From contig NZ_AQRC01000011.1 of NCBI RefSeq assembly GCF_000737065.1, positions 81,721-145,720 of the forward strand: a stretch of DNA of 64,000 nucleotides. Direction: 5' to 3'. Every line of letters starts with the position of its first letter. Position 1 is the first letter of the stretch. Positions 43,890 through 53,415 of the stretch are shown one piece after another. A program made the translations under genes and the position numbers. Source of the DNA: Thioclava atlantica. Lineage in GTDB: Bacteria; Pseudomonadota; Alphaproteobacteria; Rhodobacterales; Rhodobacteraceae. Under the pieces are notes generated by a model. It worked only from the letters and a program-made list of their open reading frames with translations. It made no database searches and was not told the origin of the DNA.

Positions 43890-46394
43890 TCACTCGGCCG
43901 GGACGGGGGCGAAGTCCTCCACCCGCCCAGACTCTTGGCGCTCGTCCATCGCCGGTCTTACGCGCCGCAGCCGCAAGGCGTTCGTCAAGACAAAGACCGA
44001 GCTAAGTGCCATCGCACCGGCAGCGACGACCGGTGACAGCAGCACGGCGAAACTCGGATAAAGCGCTCCGGCGGCCAAGGGTATCAAAGCCACATTGTAA
44101 CCAAAGGCCCAACCAAGGTTCTGTTTGATGTTTCGCATGGTGTGTCGCGAGATCTCGAAAGCGTTCACAACGCCGCGAAGATCACCGGACATCAATACGA
44201 CATCTGCGCTTTCGATCGCCACATCCGTGCCAGTGCCGATGGCGATGCCAACATCCGCGTGGGCGAGCGCGGGTGCATCGTTGATGCCATCGCCAACAAA
44301 GGCCAATGTGCCCTGCTGGCGCAGATTTTCCAGTGCCGCCACCTTGCCGTCGGGCAAGACCCCCGCGATCACGTGGTCGATACCAGTCTCTTCGGCAATT
44401 GCTTCTGCCGTTTCGCGTTTGTCGCCGGTAATCATTGCCACCTTCAAACCCAGACTGTGCAGTGCGGCAATCGCGGCTCGGCTCGAGGGTTTGACCGGAT
44501 CGGCGACGCCAATCGCAGCCACCGCCTTGCCATTGATTGCGGCGAAGAGTGCGGTGCGACCTTGCCGTGCGAGCATAGTTTCAGCCTCTGCGAGTTCACC
44601 AAGATCGATCCCTTCGCGCTGCATCATTCGGTCAGCTCCGACAACAACCTCGGCCCCGTCAACGATGGCGCGCACGCCATACCCTGTAATCGAAGTAAAC
44701 GCGCTCGGTTCCGACAGTCTGATGTTTTCCGCCTGCGCGCCGCGCACGATAGCTTCGGCGATCGGGTGTTCTGATCTGGCTTCGACCGATGCGACTGCCG
44801 CAAGAACGGTGCAGCGCTCGGCTCCTTCCGCCAGCACAAGGTCGGTCAGCGCGGGACGTCCGGCGGTGACGGTGCCGGTCTTGTCCAGAGCGACAACCTT
44901 GACGTCCCCCAATGCTTGCAGAGCATCCCCCTTGCGGAACAACACGCCCATTTCAGCAGCGCGACCGGTCCCGACCATGATCGACGTCGGCGTCGCCAGT
45001 CCCATCGCGCAGGGACAAGCAATGATGAGAACTGAGACACCCGCGACCAGCGCATAGGTGAGGGCGGGATCAGGGCCGAATATTAGCCAGACAAGGATCG
45101 TCAAGGCGGCGAGGGTCATCACAGCGGGGACGAACCAAAGCGTGATCCGATCCACCAACCCTTGAATGGGGAGCTTGGCGCCCTGCGCATCTTCGACCAT
45201 GCGGATGATTTGGGACAACGTGGTATCCGCACCAACACGCGTTGCTTTATAGGTCAGACTGCCCGCGCCATTGACCGTACCGCCCGTGACAGGATCACCA
45301 GCCGACTTGCCGACCGGCACGGGTTCCCCGGTGATCATGCTTTCATCGACATGGCTTTCGCCGTCCACAACCTCACCGTCCACGGCGAGTCGTTCTCCGG
45401 GGCGCACAACAATCAGATCTCCGGTGCGCAAGGCATCGATCTCGACCTCGACCGCATCGCCGTCACGCAAAATACGCGCCGTACGAGCCTGTAGGCCGAG
45501 CAGCTTCTCGATTGCAGCCCCTGTTCGCCCTTTCGCTCGCGCTTCGAGCCAGCGCCCGATCAGGATCAGGACCACGATGACCGCGGCGGCCTCGAAGTAG
45601 ACAGCGCGGACGGCCTCGGGCATCAGCGACGGGAAGAACGTTGCGACAACTGAATAAAGATAAGCTGCGCCTGTGCCGACGGCGACCAGACTGTTCATGT
45701 CTGGAGCACCTTTCAGCAAGGCCGGAAACCCTTTCAGATAGAACTGTCGGCCGGGCCCAATGAGCACAGCCGTTGTGAGGATGAACTGGATCAACCAGCT
45801 GGCCTGCTGTCCTATGGTATTGTTGATCGCCATATGCACGGCCGGGATCAGGTGCCCGCCCATTTCCATCAGGAAAACCGGCAAAGCGAGTGCTGCGGCC
45901 AGTGCCACCCGGCGTGCCAACCCGCGCGCTTCCTCTTCTTTTCGCGAAGTGCGATCCTGTGTTGCCGTGGCCTCGGCCACGCTGGCTGGATATCCGGCTT
46001 GCTCGGATGCACGGATGAGGGCCACAGGGTCGGTCATGCCCTCAAGATATGTGATGCGCGCATTTTCCGCCGCAAGATTAACGTTGACCTCCAACACGCC
46101 GGGAACCGAGGCAAGTGCCTTATCGACGCGCCCGACACAAGAAGCACATGACATGGACGCGATGTTCAGCGTCACGGATGCCGTTCGCGCTGGATACCCG
46201 AGATCTTTCAGGGCTTGGACCGCATCTTGCAGGTGGGACGAACCATCCACGCTGAAACGCGCAGTCTCGTTCGCGAGGTTCACCGAGACATCGGATATTC
46301 CCCTCAACGCGGCTAGGCCCCGATCCACGCGCCCTACGCATGAGGCGCAAGACATTCCTTCAATCGAGAGTGTCACTTTGGATTGATCTGTCAT
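43890..46394 (-). CDS. copA: Cu(I)-exporting P1B ATPase with two HMA domains
   Basis: CopA pumps Cu(I) out of the cytoplasm using ATP. The 834-residue protein has two N-terminal HMA domains, each with GMSCASC or SMSCASC (near residues 14 and 80), eight membrane segments, CPCAMG near 460, DKTGT near 502, TGDKRETA and [10 protein letters not shown]. The ATG at 46394 is used because CAGGAGA precedes it; a longer in-frame start would run into the promoter. It is divergent from copZ and controlled by a CueR-type promoter. Confidence 0.95.
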   Translation of the reverse strand: MTDQSKVTLSIEGMSCASCVGRVDRGLAALRGISDVSVNLANETARFSVDGSSHLQDAVQALKDLGYPARTASVTLNIASMSCASCVGRVDKALASVPGVLEVNVNLAAENARITYLEGMTDPVALIRASEQAGYPASVAEATATQDRTSRKEEEARGLARRVALAAALALPVFLMEMGGHLIPAVHMAINNTIGQQASWLIQFILTTAVLIGPGRQFYLKGFPALLKGAPDMNSLVAVGTGAAYLYSVVATFFPSLMPEAVRAVYFEAAAVIVVLILIGRWLEARAKGRTGAAIEKLLGLQARTARILRDGDAVEVEIDALRTGDLIVVRPGERLAVDGEVVDGESHVDESMITGEPVPVGKSAGDPVTGGTVNGAGSLTYKATRVGADTTLSQIIRMVEDAQGAKLPIQGLVDRITLWFVPAVMTLAALTILVWLIFGPDPALTYALVAGVSVLIIACPCAMGLATPTSIMVGTGRAAEMGVLFRKGDALQALGDVKVVALDKTGTVTAGRPALTDLVLAEGAERCTVLAAVASVEARSEHPIAEAIVRGAQAENIRLSEPSAFTSITGYGVRAIVDGAEVVVGADRMMQREGIDLGELAEAETMLARQGRTALFAAINGKAVAAIGVADPVKPSSRAAIAALHSLGLKVAMITGDKRETAEAIAEETGIDHVIAGVLPDGKVAALENLRQQGTLAFVGDGINDAPALAHADVGIAIGTGTDVAIESADVVLMSGDLRGVVNAFEISRHTMRNIKQNLGWAFGYNVALIPLAAGALYPSFAVLLSPVVAAGAMALSSVFVLTNALRLRRVRPAMDERQESGRVEDFAPVPAE

Positions 46395-46424
46395 TTCAGT
46401 CTCCTGGAATCCCATTTGACACCC

Positions 46425-46455
46425 CAAATAGGAGTTCCAGTGACTGGAAGGTCAA
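46425..46455 (-). promoter_or_regulatory. CueR-type promoter of copA
   Basis: On the minus strand, TTGACC (46450-46455) and TATTTG (46425-46430) are separated by 19 bases that contain the perfect dyad TTCCAGTCACTGGAA (46435-46449). A 19-bp spacer with central dyad is the signature of MerR/CueR activation. Confidence 0.85.
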
Positions 46456-46504
46456 TACCCAATTTGAACTTTCCTGGCTTCGCTTTAAAAATCTACGGAG
46501 ACCC

Positions 46505-46535
46505 TTGACCTTCCCCCCACTGGAAGCCCCATCTG
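46505..46535 (+). promoter_or_regulatory. CueR-type promoter of copZ
   Basis: TTGACC (46505-46510) and CATCTG (46530-46535) lie 19 bases apart. The spacer has the right half-site CACTGGAA intact and a degenerate left half, so regulation by the same CueR is likely. Confidence 0.75.
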
Positions 46536-46568
46536 CACTGAACAAGCTGTCACAGAGGAGACATCGAC

Positions 46569-46766
46569 ATGAAATTCAACGTTCCCGACATGAGTTGTGG
46601 TCATTGCACCAGTACGATCGAAAAGGCGATCAAGGCAGCTGACGCAAATGCGAGCGTATCTTGCGACATTCCGGCCCGCACGGTTTCTGTTGAAGGTGCA
46701 CTGTCAACAGAACGGCTGACGGCCCTGCTTCGTGAAGCTGGGTACGAAAATACCGTGACTGCCTAA
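46569..46766 (+). CDS. copZ: CopZ-like copper chaperone (single HMA domain)
   Basis: A 65-residue HMA-domain protein with MSCGHC (Cu(I)-binding cysteines at residues 10 and 13). It delivers Cu(I) to CopA or CueR in the cytoplasm. GAGGAG precedes the ATG. It is divergent from copA with its own CueR-type promoter and ends before a strong hairpin. Confidence 0.9.
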   Translation: MKFNVPDMSCGHCTSTIEKAIKAADANASVSCDIPARTVSVEGALSTERLTALLREAGYENTVTA

Positions 46767-46772
46767 TCTATG

Positions 46773-46806
46773 GGTCATCGCACCCGTCGTGACGGGTGCG
46801 ATGACC
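46773..46806. terminator. Strong hairpin after copZ
   Basis: A perfect 16-bp inverted repeat (GGTCATCGCACCCGTC at 46773-46788 and its complement at 46791-46806) starts nine bases after the copZ stop. There is no T-run; it may end transcription or protect the 3' end of the short mRNA. Confidence 0.7.
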
Positions 46807-46854
46807 TAGCGATTTCTAGCGACGGATTTGCCTGGTTTTCTGAGGTTCCGCAGA

Positions 46855-47175
46855 TCATGAGCGCGAAGGCAACAGGATGAGAGCACTGCCTAGGAGGCAA
46901 AGAAGAATGCCTGCAATGTCCCAGCGGTCCGGTCGGCTCCCCTCCACTAGCCACATCCAGATCATGGACGCCGCTATGTAGACGCCCCCGTAAGCTGCAT
47001 ATGCCCGACCGGCCATTTCGCTTTCTGCGCGCGTCAAAAGCCATGCGAAGAGTGCCAAACTTACCAGACCTGGCCCGACCAAAAGCGGCGAACGATCGAG
47101 CCGCAACCATGCCCAGAAAGCAAAACATCCAGCGATCTCGGCAAAGGCAGCAATAAGATACCAAAGGTAAGTCAT
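46855..47175 (-). CDS. YnfA/UPF0060 family membrane protein
   Basis: A 106-residue protein with four membrane segments and the YnfA patterns [19 protein letters not shown] and [11 protein letters not shown]. The family resembles small multidrug-resistance transporters but has no firmly established substrate. It lies alone between copZ and the redox operon. Confidence 0.88.
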   Translation of the reverse strand: MTYLWYLIAAFAEIAGCFAFWAWLRLDRSPLLVGPGLVSLALFAWLLTRAESEMAGRAYAAYGGVYIAASMIWMWLVEGSRPDRWDIAGILLCLLGSALILLPSRS

Positions 47176-47293
47176 CTTCTCGCCGCCTCTTTCAGTGGTA
47201 GGCCGTGCCTAGGTCTTTTGGTCTGTAGGGGCTCCGACTCATTCGCCTGCATCATTGCTCATCGGGCGTGATGTCAGAACCCACCGCAGAGTG

Positions 47294-48028
47294 CTAGTTT
47301 GCCGACGCCCGCACGTTGTCGACCAGTTCCGTGAGCTTATCGCTTTCCACGAAGCCTGGAACCAGATTGTCGCCGATCACAAATGAAGGCGTGCCACTGA
47401 AGCCGAGCGACTGCGTCAACCGCATCGAGGTCGCGATATGCTCTTCAATTTCGGGGCGCTCCATGTCAGTTTGAAGGCGTTCGATGTCGAGACCGACCTC
47501 TTGTGCTATCCTGAGAACGCTTGCTTCTTCCGCCCGGCCGTTCATACCCATTAGGGCCCAGTGGAATGCCTCATACTTGCCTTGCAGCCGCGATGCGAGT
47601 GCAGCTTTGGTTGCAAACACGGATCCGTCCCCGAGAATTGGCCATTCGCGATAGACCAGACGCACATTGGGGTCAGCCTCCAGCAGTGCCAGAACTTCCG
47701 GCATAGCGCGGCGACAATATGGGCAGTTGTAATCGAAAAATTCGATAACGGTCACATCCCCATCGGGATTGCCGAGAACCGGTGCATTCGGGTCTTGCTC
47801 GAGCAATTGTCGCTGATCGCGCAAGACGGTTGCCTGCGCTTGTGCCTGGGCTTCGGCGTCCTGACGTTGAAGTATTTCGACTGCTTCCATGATGATTTGC
47901 GGATTCTCGCGGATAGCCTCATATACAAGTTCCTTGACCCGCGCTTCGTCCAGGTCTGCGGCCTGCACTGCCATTGGAAGTAAGGCAAATGACGATACGA
48001 GCATCAAATTTCTGAAAATCATGTCCAT
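47294..48028 (-). CDS. DsbA-family periplasmic thiol-disulphide protein
   Basis: The 244-residue product has a signal peptide ending VQAAD, an N-terminal helical extension (VKELVYEAIRENPQIIMEAVEILQRQ) and a thioredoxin fold with CPYC in FFDYNCPYCRR near residue 100 and the cis-proline GTPSFVIG. The N-terminal extension is typical of ScsC/BdbD-like members that isomerise or protect cysteines under copper stress. It is the last gene of the minus-strand operon and overlaps the preceding cytochrome stop by one base. A DsbD/ScsB-like partner is encoded at 53.7 kb. Confidence 0.88.
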   Translation of the reverse strand: MDMIFRNLMLVSSFALLPMAVQAADLDEARVKELVYEAIRENPQIIMEAVEILQRQDAEAQAQAQATVLRDQRQLLEQDPNAPVLGNPDGDVTVIEFFDYNCPYCRRAMPEVLALLEADPNVRLVYREWPILGDGSVFATKAALASRLQGKYEAFHWALMGMNGRAEEASVLRIAQEVGLDIERLQTDMERPEIEEHIATSMRLTQSLGFSGTPSFVIGDNLVPGFVESDKLTELVDNVRASAN

Positions 48029-48498
48029 TATCCCTCTTGTTCTGCTGCTGTGCGTGCGGCCTGAGCATTGCGCTCTCGCTCTGGCCAGGTCGACTTAATG
48101 AAGCCGAGAATGTTCCAAATTTCCTGATCTGTGAGTTTGCCGGCGAAGCCCGGCATGCCACTGTCGAAATCTGAGCCCTGTTGTCGCATCAGTTCCGCCC
48201 CCCCGAGCTTGGTGTAGGAGAACAAAATCTGGTCACTATGGTGCCAGGTATGACCGTTGCGATCATGCGGCGGCGCGGGCAGGCGGCCATCTGAACCAGG
48301 GCTTCGCCAGTCTGGTTGCCCTTCGAGATTGGCGCCATGGCAGGACGCACAGTTTTCAGAATAGAGAGCTTGCCCCAGTTCGATATTGACGTCGTCAAAC
48401 GGGGAAGAACCCTGGGAGGCATTGCCGCTGAACCACCAGGTTGCACCTAGCCCAATCAGGCCAATGGATGAAATTACCGCCAGGTAAGCTGATCTCAT
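48028..48498 (-). CDS. Membrane-anchored monohaem cytochrome c
   Basis: The 156-residue protein has one N-terminal membrane segment (YLAVISSIGLIGLGATWWF) and one haem c site CASCH near residue 52; GMPGFAGKLTDQEIWNILGFI near 115 supplies the Met ligand. The ATG at 48498 overlaps the multicopper oxidase stop (ATGA). It probably carries electrons from the oxidase or another cytochrome of the operon. Confidence 0.85.
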   Translation of the reverse strand: MRSAYLAVISSIGLIGLGATWWFSGNASQGSSPFDDVNIELGQALYSENCASCHGANLEGQPDWRSPGSDGRLPAPPHDRNGHTWHHSDQILFSYTKLGGAELMRQQGSDFDSGMPGFAGKLTDQEIWNILGFIKSTWPERERNAQAARTAAEQEG

Positions 48499-49889
48499 GC
48501 GACCTCCAGCCACGTCATCATGCCGGATGCCGCGTGCGAGAGCATGTGACAGTGAAACAGCCACTTTCCCGGATTGTCGGCAACGAAGGCGATCTCGCGA
48601 GTCTCGCCACCGAACATCAGCAAGGTATCCCGCAGGGGACCAACTTCACCGCCCTCCAGCACCTCCCGGAAATGCATCCCGTGCAAATGCATGGCGTGGG
48701 GGAAGGATGTATCGTTGTAGATCTCCACTCGCGCTGTTTCACCGCGTGACAGGCTAGCCAGTGGCTTCTCGGTCATGCCCACGGTACCATTGAAAGCCCA
48801 GAACTGGTTCGCGTCGACCAGTTGGCGGAACGTTTTTCGCTCACCCTCAAGTATGGCTGCGTCAAGGTTGCCCATTGCCCCGCCTTCCATGTTGAGCCTG
48901 ATGCGTCTCGCCTGCTCCAGTCCCGGCACATCCATATTAGGGTTCGGTGGCAGAACTTGGGGGACATCCCGCACAGCGGAGGCCAAAGTGCCGGTCACGC
49001 GAAACTCGGTTTGGGCAAATCCCTGGCCGTCTTCAAGCCGCACCAGATGAGCACTTTCCCCTTCATCCGCAATGACGTCGACAAACAAATCCGCTCGTTG
49101 GCCCGGCCCAAGGATGATCGGTTCGCTGATCTCACTCGGCGTCACCAGTGGCATTCCGTCGAACGCCATCACCCACCCCTTTAGACCTGACAGGCCCAAA
49201 ACAAAGATCCTGGCATTTGCCGCGTTGATCAACCGAAGCCGCATCCGCTCACCCTGGCTCACGTTGAGCGTAGAATTGAAGCTTCCGTTGGTGGCGACAA
49301 AGTTGCCACGTCGGCCTGCATGGCTACGATCATGAACGGCTTCAAAATCTGGGTCGAGTTGTGCGGTCTCCGGGTTGAGGAGCCAATCGTCAAGAATAAG
49401 GACTTCATCGCGATCAACATCCGGGGCTATCGGTTCTTCGACGATCAACGCTCCGTAGAGCCCACGAGCGACCTGTTCGACGGAGCGATTATGCGCGTGA
49501 AACCAAAAAGTTCCTGCATCTGGAACGGCAAAATCGTAGTCGAAGGTTTCGCCTGTGGGGATGGCATCTTGGGTGAGCCCGGCCACGCCGTCCATCGCAT
49601 TTGATATCCGCACGCCATGCCAGTGCAGGGACGTCGCCTGCGGCAACTTGTTGACGAGCCGACGTTGAAGACGCGCGCCCTGCCGAACACGGATCACGGG
49701 GCCAGGAAACTTTCCGTCATAGCCCCAAATCTCCGTCTTGGGGTAGTCCGGAGGGGCGAGTTGTACGGCGCCACTTTGCGCTGTCATCACCTGAAATTCA
49801 GGGGTGGCTGCAGATCCGGCCTTGGGGAAGAAGCTCAACGCACTCATTGCCAACCCCGATTGAATGAATGCTCTTCTGGTGTGTGTCAT
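48495..49889 (-). CDS. Second multicopper oxidase (CueO/SufI-like, three-domain)
   Basis: The 464-residue protein has a Tat-type signal (THTRRAFIQSG) and all copper motifs: LHWHGVRISN near residue 91, FWFHAHNRS near 132, HAMHLHGMHF near 400, and HCHMLSHAASGMM near 448 with the type 1 His, Cys, His and Met. It is only distantly like the oxidase at 41.2 kb. It belongs to an operon of c-type cytochromes, which is unusual for a simple cuprous oxidase and suggests that electrons are passed on. GAGAACG precedes the ATG at 49889. Confidence 0.9.
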   Translation of the reverse strand: MTHTRRAFIQSGLAMSALSFFPKAGSAATPEFQVMTAQSGAVQLAPPDYPKTEIWGYDGKFPGPVIRVRQGARLQRRLVNKLPQATSLHWHGVRISNAMDGVAGLTQDAIPTGETFDYDFAVPDAGTFWFHAHNRSVEQVARGLYGALIVEEPIAPDVDRDEVLILDDWLLNPETAQLDPDFEAVHDRSHAGRRGNFVATNGSFNSTLNVSQGERMRLRLINAANARIFVLGLSGLKGWVMAFDGMPLVTPSEISEPIILGPGQRADLFVDVIADEGESAHLVRLEDGQGFAQTEFRVTGTLASAVRDVPQVLPPNPNMDVPGLEQARRIRLNMEGGAMGNLDAAILEGERKTFRQLVDANQFWAFNGTVGMTEKPLASLSRGETARVEIYNDTSFPHAMHLHGMHFREVLEGGEVGPLRDTLLMFGGETREIAFVADNPGKWLFHCHMLSHAASGMMTWLEVA

Positions 49890-49945
49890 TTCGTTCTCGT
49901 TTGTTGTGCGAGCCAGTTTTGGCTCACACATTGTCTCTATTGCAG

Positions 49946-50890
49946 TCACATGTCTTTATTAGCAGCGGCGCCCTCGCCCTGAGCGACCCGGTCGGCTCGA
50001 GGTTCGTCACCATCAAGCAAGTACACGGCCATCGCTTCCAGATCATCGGGGGACAAAAAGCGCGTATTGCCCTGCACGACCTCCACCATGCTGCCGCCGA
50101 AAGCGTCGCCTGACGGCGTCACGCCAGTACGCAACGCATAGGCGAGGTTGGAAACGGTCCAGCCGCGTTCTGCCAGAGAGTTCGGCGTGATCGAAGGCGC
50201 CTTGCTCCCCCCTGGCAATGCCTCATTTCCAGCAAAAACCGCGTCAAGCAGGCGCCCGCCTCCGATATTGCGTGGCGTGTGGCAAGCACCGCAATGTGCT
50301 GCACCTCGAACCAGCTCGCGACCGCGGTTCCATTGTGCGTTTTTCTCGTCAATGGGTTCCGTGGGTGGATCGTAGAGATAGGCCGCCCGCCATAGCTTCA
50401 GGCCCCATCTCTGATCGAAAGGAAACTTGACATCATGCTCAAGCGCTGCCTCGGCGACTGGTGGCACGGTCTGGAAAGCTGCCCAAAGGTCGGCAATGTC
50501 CTGATCCGTGAAATCCGCATAGAACGGATAGGAAAAAGCGGGATAATACGGCTCTCCGCTAGGACTAATGCCCTGGCGAACCGCCTTGGCGAACTGCTCA
50601 ACCGTCCACCCCCCGATGCCGTTCTCTTTGTCTGTCGTCAGATTGGGCGGAAAAAACGTGCCAAAATCTGTCGCCAGCCCCGCGCCGCCTGCGAGTGCGG
50701 CGCCGCCAGCCTCTGAATTGGTGTGGCATGAAATGCACCCGGATACGCGAGCCAAATAGGCGCCGCGCTGGACATCACCCGTTTGCGTGATCGACGCGGG
50801 CACCTTGCCAATCGGCCAGATCACAAGGCCGCCGACCACAAGGGCGCAAAGCGCCCCTGCAGCAAAGACCAGTTTTTTCATCCGGCACAT
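49946..50890 (-). CDS. Dihaem cytochrome c, membrane-anchored
   Basis: The 314-residue protein has an N-terminal signal/anchor segment and two haem c sites, CISCH near residue 50 and CGACH near 205, each followed by a Met-containing region. The layout resembles the dihaem cytochrome c subunit of alcohol or aldehyde dehydrogenases, but no such dehydrogenase lies nearby. It is one of four cytochromes c in the operon. The start at 50890 was chosen because GAGGCGAAG precedes it. Confidence 0.88.
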   Translation of the reverse strand: MCRMKKLVFAAGALCALVVGGLVIWPIGKVPASITQTGDVQRGAYLARVSGCISCHTNSEAGGAALAGGAGLATDFGTFFPPNLTTDKENGIGGWTVEQFAKAVRQGISPSGEPYYPAFSYPFYADFTDQDIADLWAAFQTVPPVAEAALEHDVKFPFDQRWGLKLWRAAYLYDPPTEPIDEKNAQWNRGRELVRGAAHCGACHTPRNIGGGRLLDAVFAGNEALPGGSKAPSITPNSLAERGWTVSNLAYALRTGVTPSGDAFGGSMVEVVQGNTRFLSPDDLEAMAVYLLDGDEPRADRVAQGEGAAANKDM

Positions 50891-50892
50891 CT

Positions 50893-51465
50893 TTACTTCG
50901 CCTCGTAGCGGAATTTCGCGTGACATGCCGAACATGTCTGGGTCACCATGTTGAATGCCCCATCTGCGGGCATCGAGGCATAGTCCATCATCGGGCTTCC
51001 TGACGAAGTTCCCATCATGGACGAAGCTCCCATCATGCTTCCGGGGGATTGCGTGCCCATCATGGAGCCTGCATCCATTCCCGCACCTGACGCCATAAGC
51101 CCGTTGTCGGCGGCCTCGGCAAGACCTTCGCTAACCACCTTGAGCTGCTCTGCGAGCGCACTGAATTCTTCCCAATCCGACCAGATCTCGGACTTTGCTT
51201 CGGACGGTTTCCCAGCAGACCCTTCGGGAAACAATTCGGTCATGCCTTCGCTATGTTCGACAAAGACGCGTGCTCCCGTACGAACAGCTTCAGCATCATA
51301 GGTGATTTCACCACGCATCATCGGAGCCAGTTCTTTGACCGATTGCCCCATGGCCATCATGCCGTCCATGCGTTCTTTGACGACACCTTCCGCGCCACCA
51401 TGTGCAAATGCAGCTGCGGCCATTGTCGTTCCAGCCAAGAGGCCGATCATCAGTTTGCTTTTCAT
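50893..51465 (-). CDS. Cytochrome c'-like protein with a methionine-rich insert
   Basis: The 190-residue protein has a signal peptide and the c'/c-556 four-helix pattern: RMDGMMAMGQSVKELAPMMRG near the start and the C-terminal CSACHAKFR. Between the third and fourth helices (about residues 123-163) is an insert with repeated SMMG and PMM units, which is not part of the usual fold and looks suited to binding Cu(I). It lies three bases upstream of the dihaem cytochrome gene. Confidence 0.88.
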   Translation of the reverse strand: MKSKLMIGLLAGTTMAAAAFAHGGAEGVVKERMDGMMAMGQSVKELAPMMRGEITYDAEAVRTGARVFVEHSEGMTELFPEGSAGKPSEAKSEIWSDWEEFSALAEQLKVVSEGLAEAADNGLMASGAGMDAGSMMGTQSPGSMMGASSMMGTSSGSPMMDYASMPADGAFNMVTQTCSACHAKFRYEAK

Positions 51466-51529
51466 CGTTCCGTATCCTGTATTTCCATGCTTGATAGATT
51501 TAATTTGATGAGGCGTGGTTGCCCCTAGG

Positions 51530-51889
51530 TCAGGATAGGTGTTTGGGAGGCGGGGTGTCCCTTAGGACATTCCGGTTAGAAAAGCTCTGATCTGGATGTT
51601 CGCGAGGCAATTGCGACAAGTTGGTCGAAGCTCTCGGAGCTGATAAAATGACAATTACCATATTTTTCGAGCAGTCCGGCCCCGGATCGCAATGCCCGGG
51701 GAGAAGATTATCTGCATCTTCCTCATGAGAGGTCTGATGTTTTTGCGCACTTCGTTCGGAAACTTTGGCAGCGACCGTTTCATGGCCAATTGCATCGAGA
51801 GATCCCGCCGGGAGGACGACAAATAACGCGATCGAGACCAACAGGAGAATCTGGATCGCGCTACGGAATATGTTCAGCCTGGCGACCAA
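51530..51889 (-). CDS. Small exported or membrane protein of unknown function
   Basis: A 119-residue product with one hydrophobic segment (IQILLLVSIALFVVLPAG, about residues 12-29) and a polar tail with HCDPGPDC. The likely start is TTG at 51889, two bases after the preceding stop; the ribosome-binding site is weak. No family is recognised, and its coding status rests mainly on its position in the operon. Confidence 0.5.
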   Translation of the reverse strand: MVARLNIFRSAIQILLLVSIALFVVLPAGSLDAIGHETVAAKVSERSAQKHQTSHEEDADNLLPGHCDPGPDCSKNMVIVILSAPRASTNLSQLPREHPDQSFSNRNVLRDTPPPKHLS

Positions 51890-51891
51890 AG

Positions 51892-52356
51892 TCAGTTGAT
51901 CCCGTTCGCGCGCTGCAGTTCGCGCACGTATCCCGCAATCATCTTCACATCACCTTGGGTGAGGCCTTCAACGGGAGGCATATTGCCAAAATTCCAGTGA
52001 TGAGATTGGACGCCGTTTTGCGCCGCATTCAGGAACGCGGCATCCGAATGGTGGTTCGGCTCGTAGATTTTGTGAACAAGCGGAGGAGCGACCCCATTCT
52101 GGCCTGCGGCATTTTCACCATGACAGCTGGCGCATTTTGCCTCGAACGCGCGTTGCCCCATTTGGGCTTGCGGAGAGAATTCAGCTGGAAGGAGTACATT
52201 GGCAATGGGCGCGCCCTGAGGTATGCCGCTCGTGTCCGGCGGAACCATTGAGTGTCCTTGAGCAGTCTGCGCCGGGGCCGGCTGCAACGCCTGCCAACCG
52301 ACCGCTCCAAGGCCGAGCACGAAGAACCCGCCAACGAACCATCCCCAGAAATTCAT
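51892..52356 (-). CDS. Membrane-anchored monohaem cytochrome c
   Basis: A 154-residue protein with an N-terminal membrane segment (MNFWGWFVGGFFVLGLGAVG), one haem c site CASCH near residue 75 and NMPPVEGLT with the Met ligand near 125. It resembles the small cytochromes that accompany multicopper oxidases in copper islands and shares the layout of the 48.0 kb cytochrome. Confidence 0.85.
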   Translation of the reverse strand: MNFWGWFVGGFFVLGLGAVGWQALQPAPAQTAQGHSMVPPDTSGIPQGAPIANVLLPAEFSPQAQMGQRAFEAKCASCHGENAAGQNGVAPPLVHKIYEPNHHSDAAFLNAAQNGVQSHHWNFGNMPPVEGLTQGDVKMIAGYVRELQRANGIN

Positions 52357-52385
52357 AGTGTTTTACTCTCCTGCATGTGATCCGT

Positions 52386-52949
52386 TCAGATCAACTTAAC
52401 CTGCGTCCCGACCGGCGTGCGGTCGAAGACCTCTTCTATATGTTCGTTGTAAAGGCCGATGCAGCCGTTTGATGATCTACGCCCGATTTTCCGCGTGTCT
52501 TGAGTTCCGTGGATCCTGTAGTATTGCCACGACAGATAGAGCGCACGCGTTCCCAAAGGATTGGAGGGATCTCCTCCAGGCACATAGGCTGGCCATTCCG
52601 GGTTGCGTTCACGCATTGAAGGGGTCGGCGCCCAACCTGGATTTTCCCGTTTCTCGACAACTTCTGTATACCCGCGCTTCGTCAATTCATCAGTCAAGGG
52701 AACAGAGGTCGGGTAAATCCGCATCTCTTCATCTTCTGTCCAGTGTTGGAGCACCTTTGTGACAGTATCCGAAATGATGATGCCCTTCCCGAGACGGTCA
52801 AAGTGATCACGCCAATTGTGGAGAACGAACGACGAGATATTGCGTCTTACCACACCAGCCTCTTCCGCCCGGAGAGTGTGGGGGGTCATCAAGAATGCGC
52901 CTGAAATTGCAATCAGGCTCCGCCTGTTCAAACTCGGTCTCTCTGCCAT
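52386..52949 (-). CDS. L,D-transpeptidase (YkuD family)
   Basis: The 187-residue product has a signal peptide (start MAERPSLNRRSLIAISGAF) and the YkuD catalytic pattern HGTQDTRKIGRRSSNGCIGLYN with the nucleophilic cysteine near residue 163. Such enzymes cross-link peptidoglycan or attach lipoproteins, and copper is known to inhibit L,D-transpeptidases, so an extra copy in a copper island may be a replacement. It appears to be the first gene of the minus-strand redox operon. Confidence 0.88.
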   Translation of the reverse strand: MAERPSLNRRSLIAISGAFLMTPHTLRAEEAGVVRRNISSFVLHNWRDHFDRLGKGIIISDTVTKVLQHWTEDEEMRIYPTSVPLTDELTKRGYTEVVEKRENPGWAPTPSMRERNPEWPAYVPGGDPSNPLGTRALYLSWQYYRIHGTQDTRKIGRRSSNGCIGLYNEHIEEVFDRTPVGTQVKLI

Positions 52950-53049
52950 TTGTTCGTCCTTGGTTACTCAATTGGACGAGACAGGCATTGCTCAGATGGG
53001 GCTGAATCTCAACCGCAACAGGCCGCAAGATTTGTATCGAAGTGTATCC

Positions 53050-53080
53050 TTGACCTTCCAGCGGGAGATCAAGCTAAACA
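53050..53080. promoter_or_regulatory. CueR-type promoter, possibly bidirectional
   Basis: TTGACC (53050-53055) and TAAACA (53075-53080) are 19 bases apart on the plus strand, with TTCCAG and a degenerate right half-site between them. Read on the minus strand, TTGATC also stands 19 bases from ATACAC, so the site could also drive the operon starting at 52949. Confidence 0.65.
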
Positions 53081-53112
53081 GGATACGTTGACCAAAATCA
53101 GAGGTGGATTCC

Positions 53113-53409
53113 ATGCAAGAGGATAGCGAGTCAGGTGGCAATCGCCACGGAAAGTTGATGCACTGGGGCATGATGGCTTGCTGTGCTGTCATGCTTCTAC
53201 CCATCGCAGCTTTCCTGATTGGCGGAGGCACCGTCGCAGGCCTTTGGGCAAACGCTACCGTCTTTGCGCCTCTGGTGCTCTGCGTTGGCGCCCATTTTGT
53301 GATGCACAAGATGATGGGGCGTTCATGCCATGGAAGCGACAAGCACAAGAAGACCGCCCCCCAGCCAGTGCTGATTGAAGATATGACCGACAGCGCCGTC
53401 CGGCGGTAA
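53113..53409 (+). CDS. Small membrane protein with His and Cys residues
   Basis: A 98-residue protein with two hydrophobic segments (about 20-42 and 47-65) and HFVMHKMMGRSCHG after the second, which could bind metal. GAGGTG precedes the ATG at 53113. It follows a CueR-type promoter and starts the operon with the lipoprotein and the DsbD-like gene. No family is recognised with confidence. Confidence 0.7.
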   Translation: MQEDSESGGNRHGKLMHWGMMACCAVMLLPIAAFLIGGGTVAGLWANATVFAPLVLCVGAHFVMHKMMGRSCHGSDKHKKTAPQPVLIEDMTDSAVRR

Positions 53410-53415
53410 GTCGAA

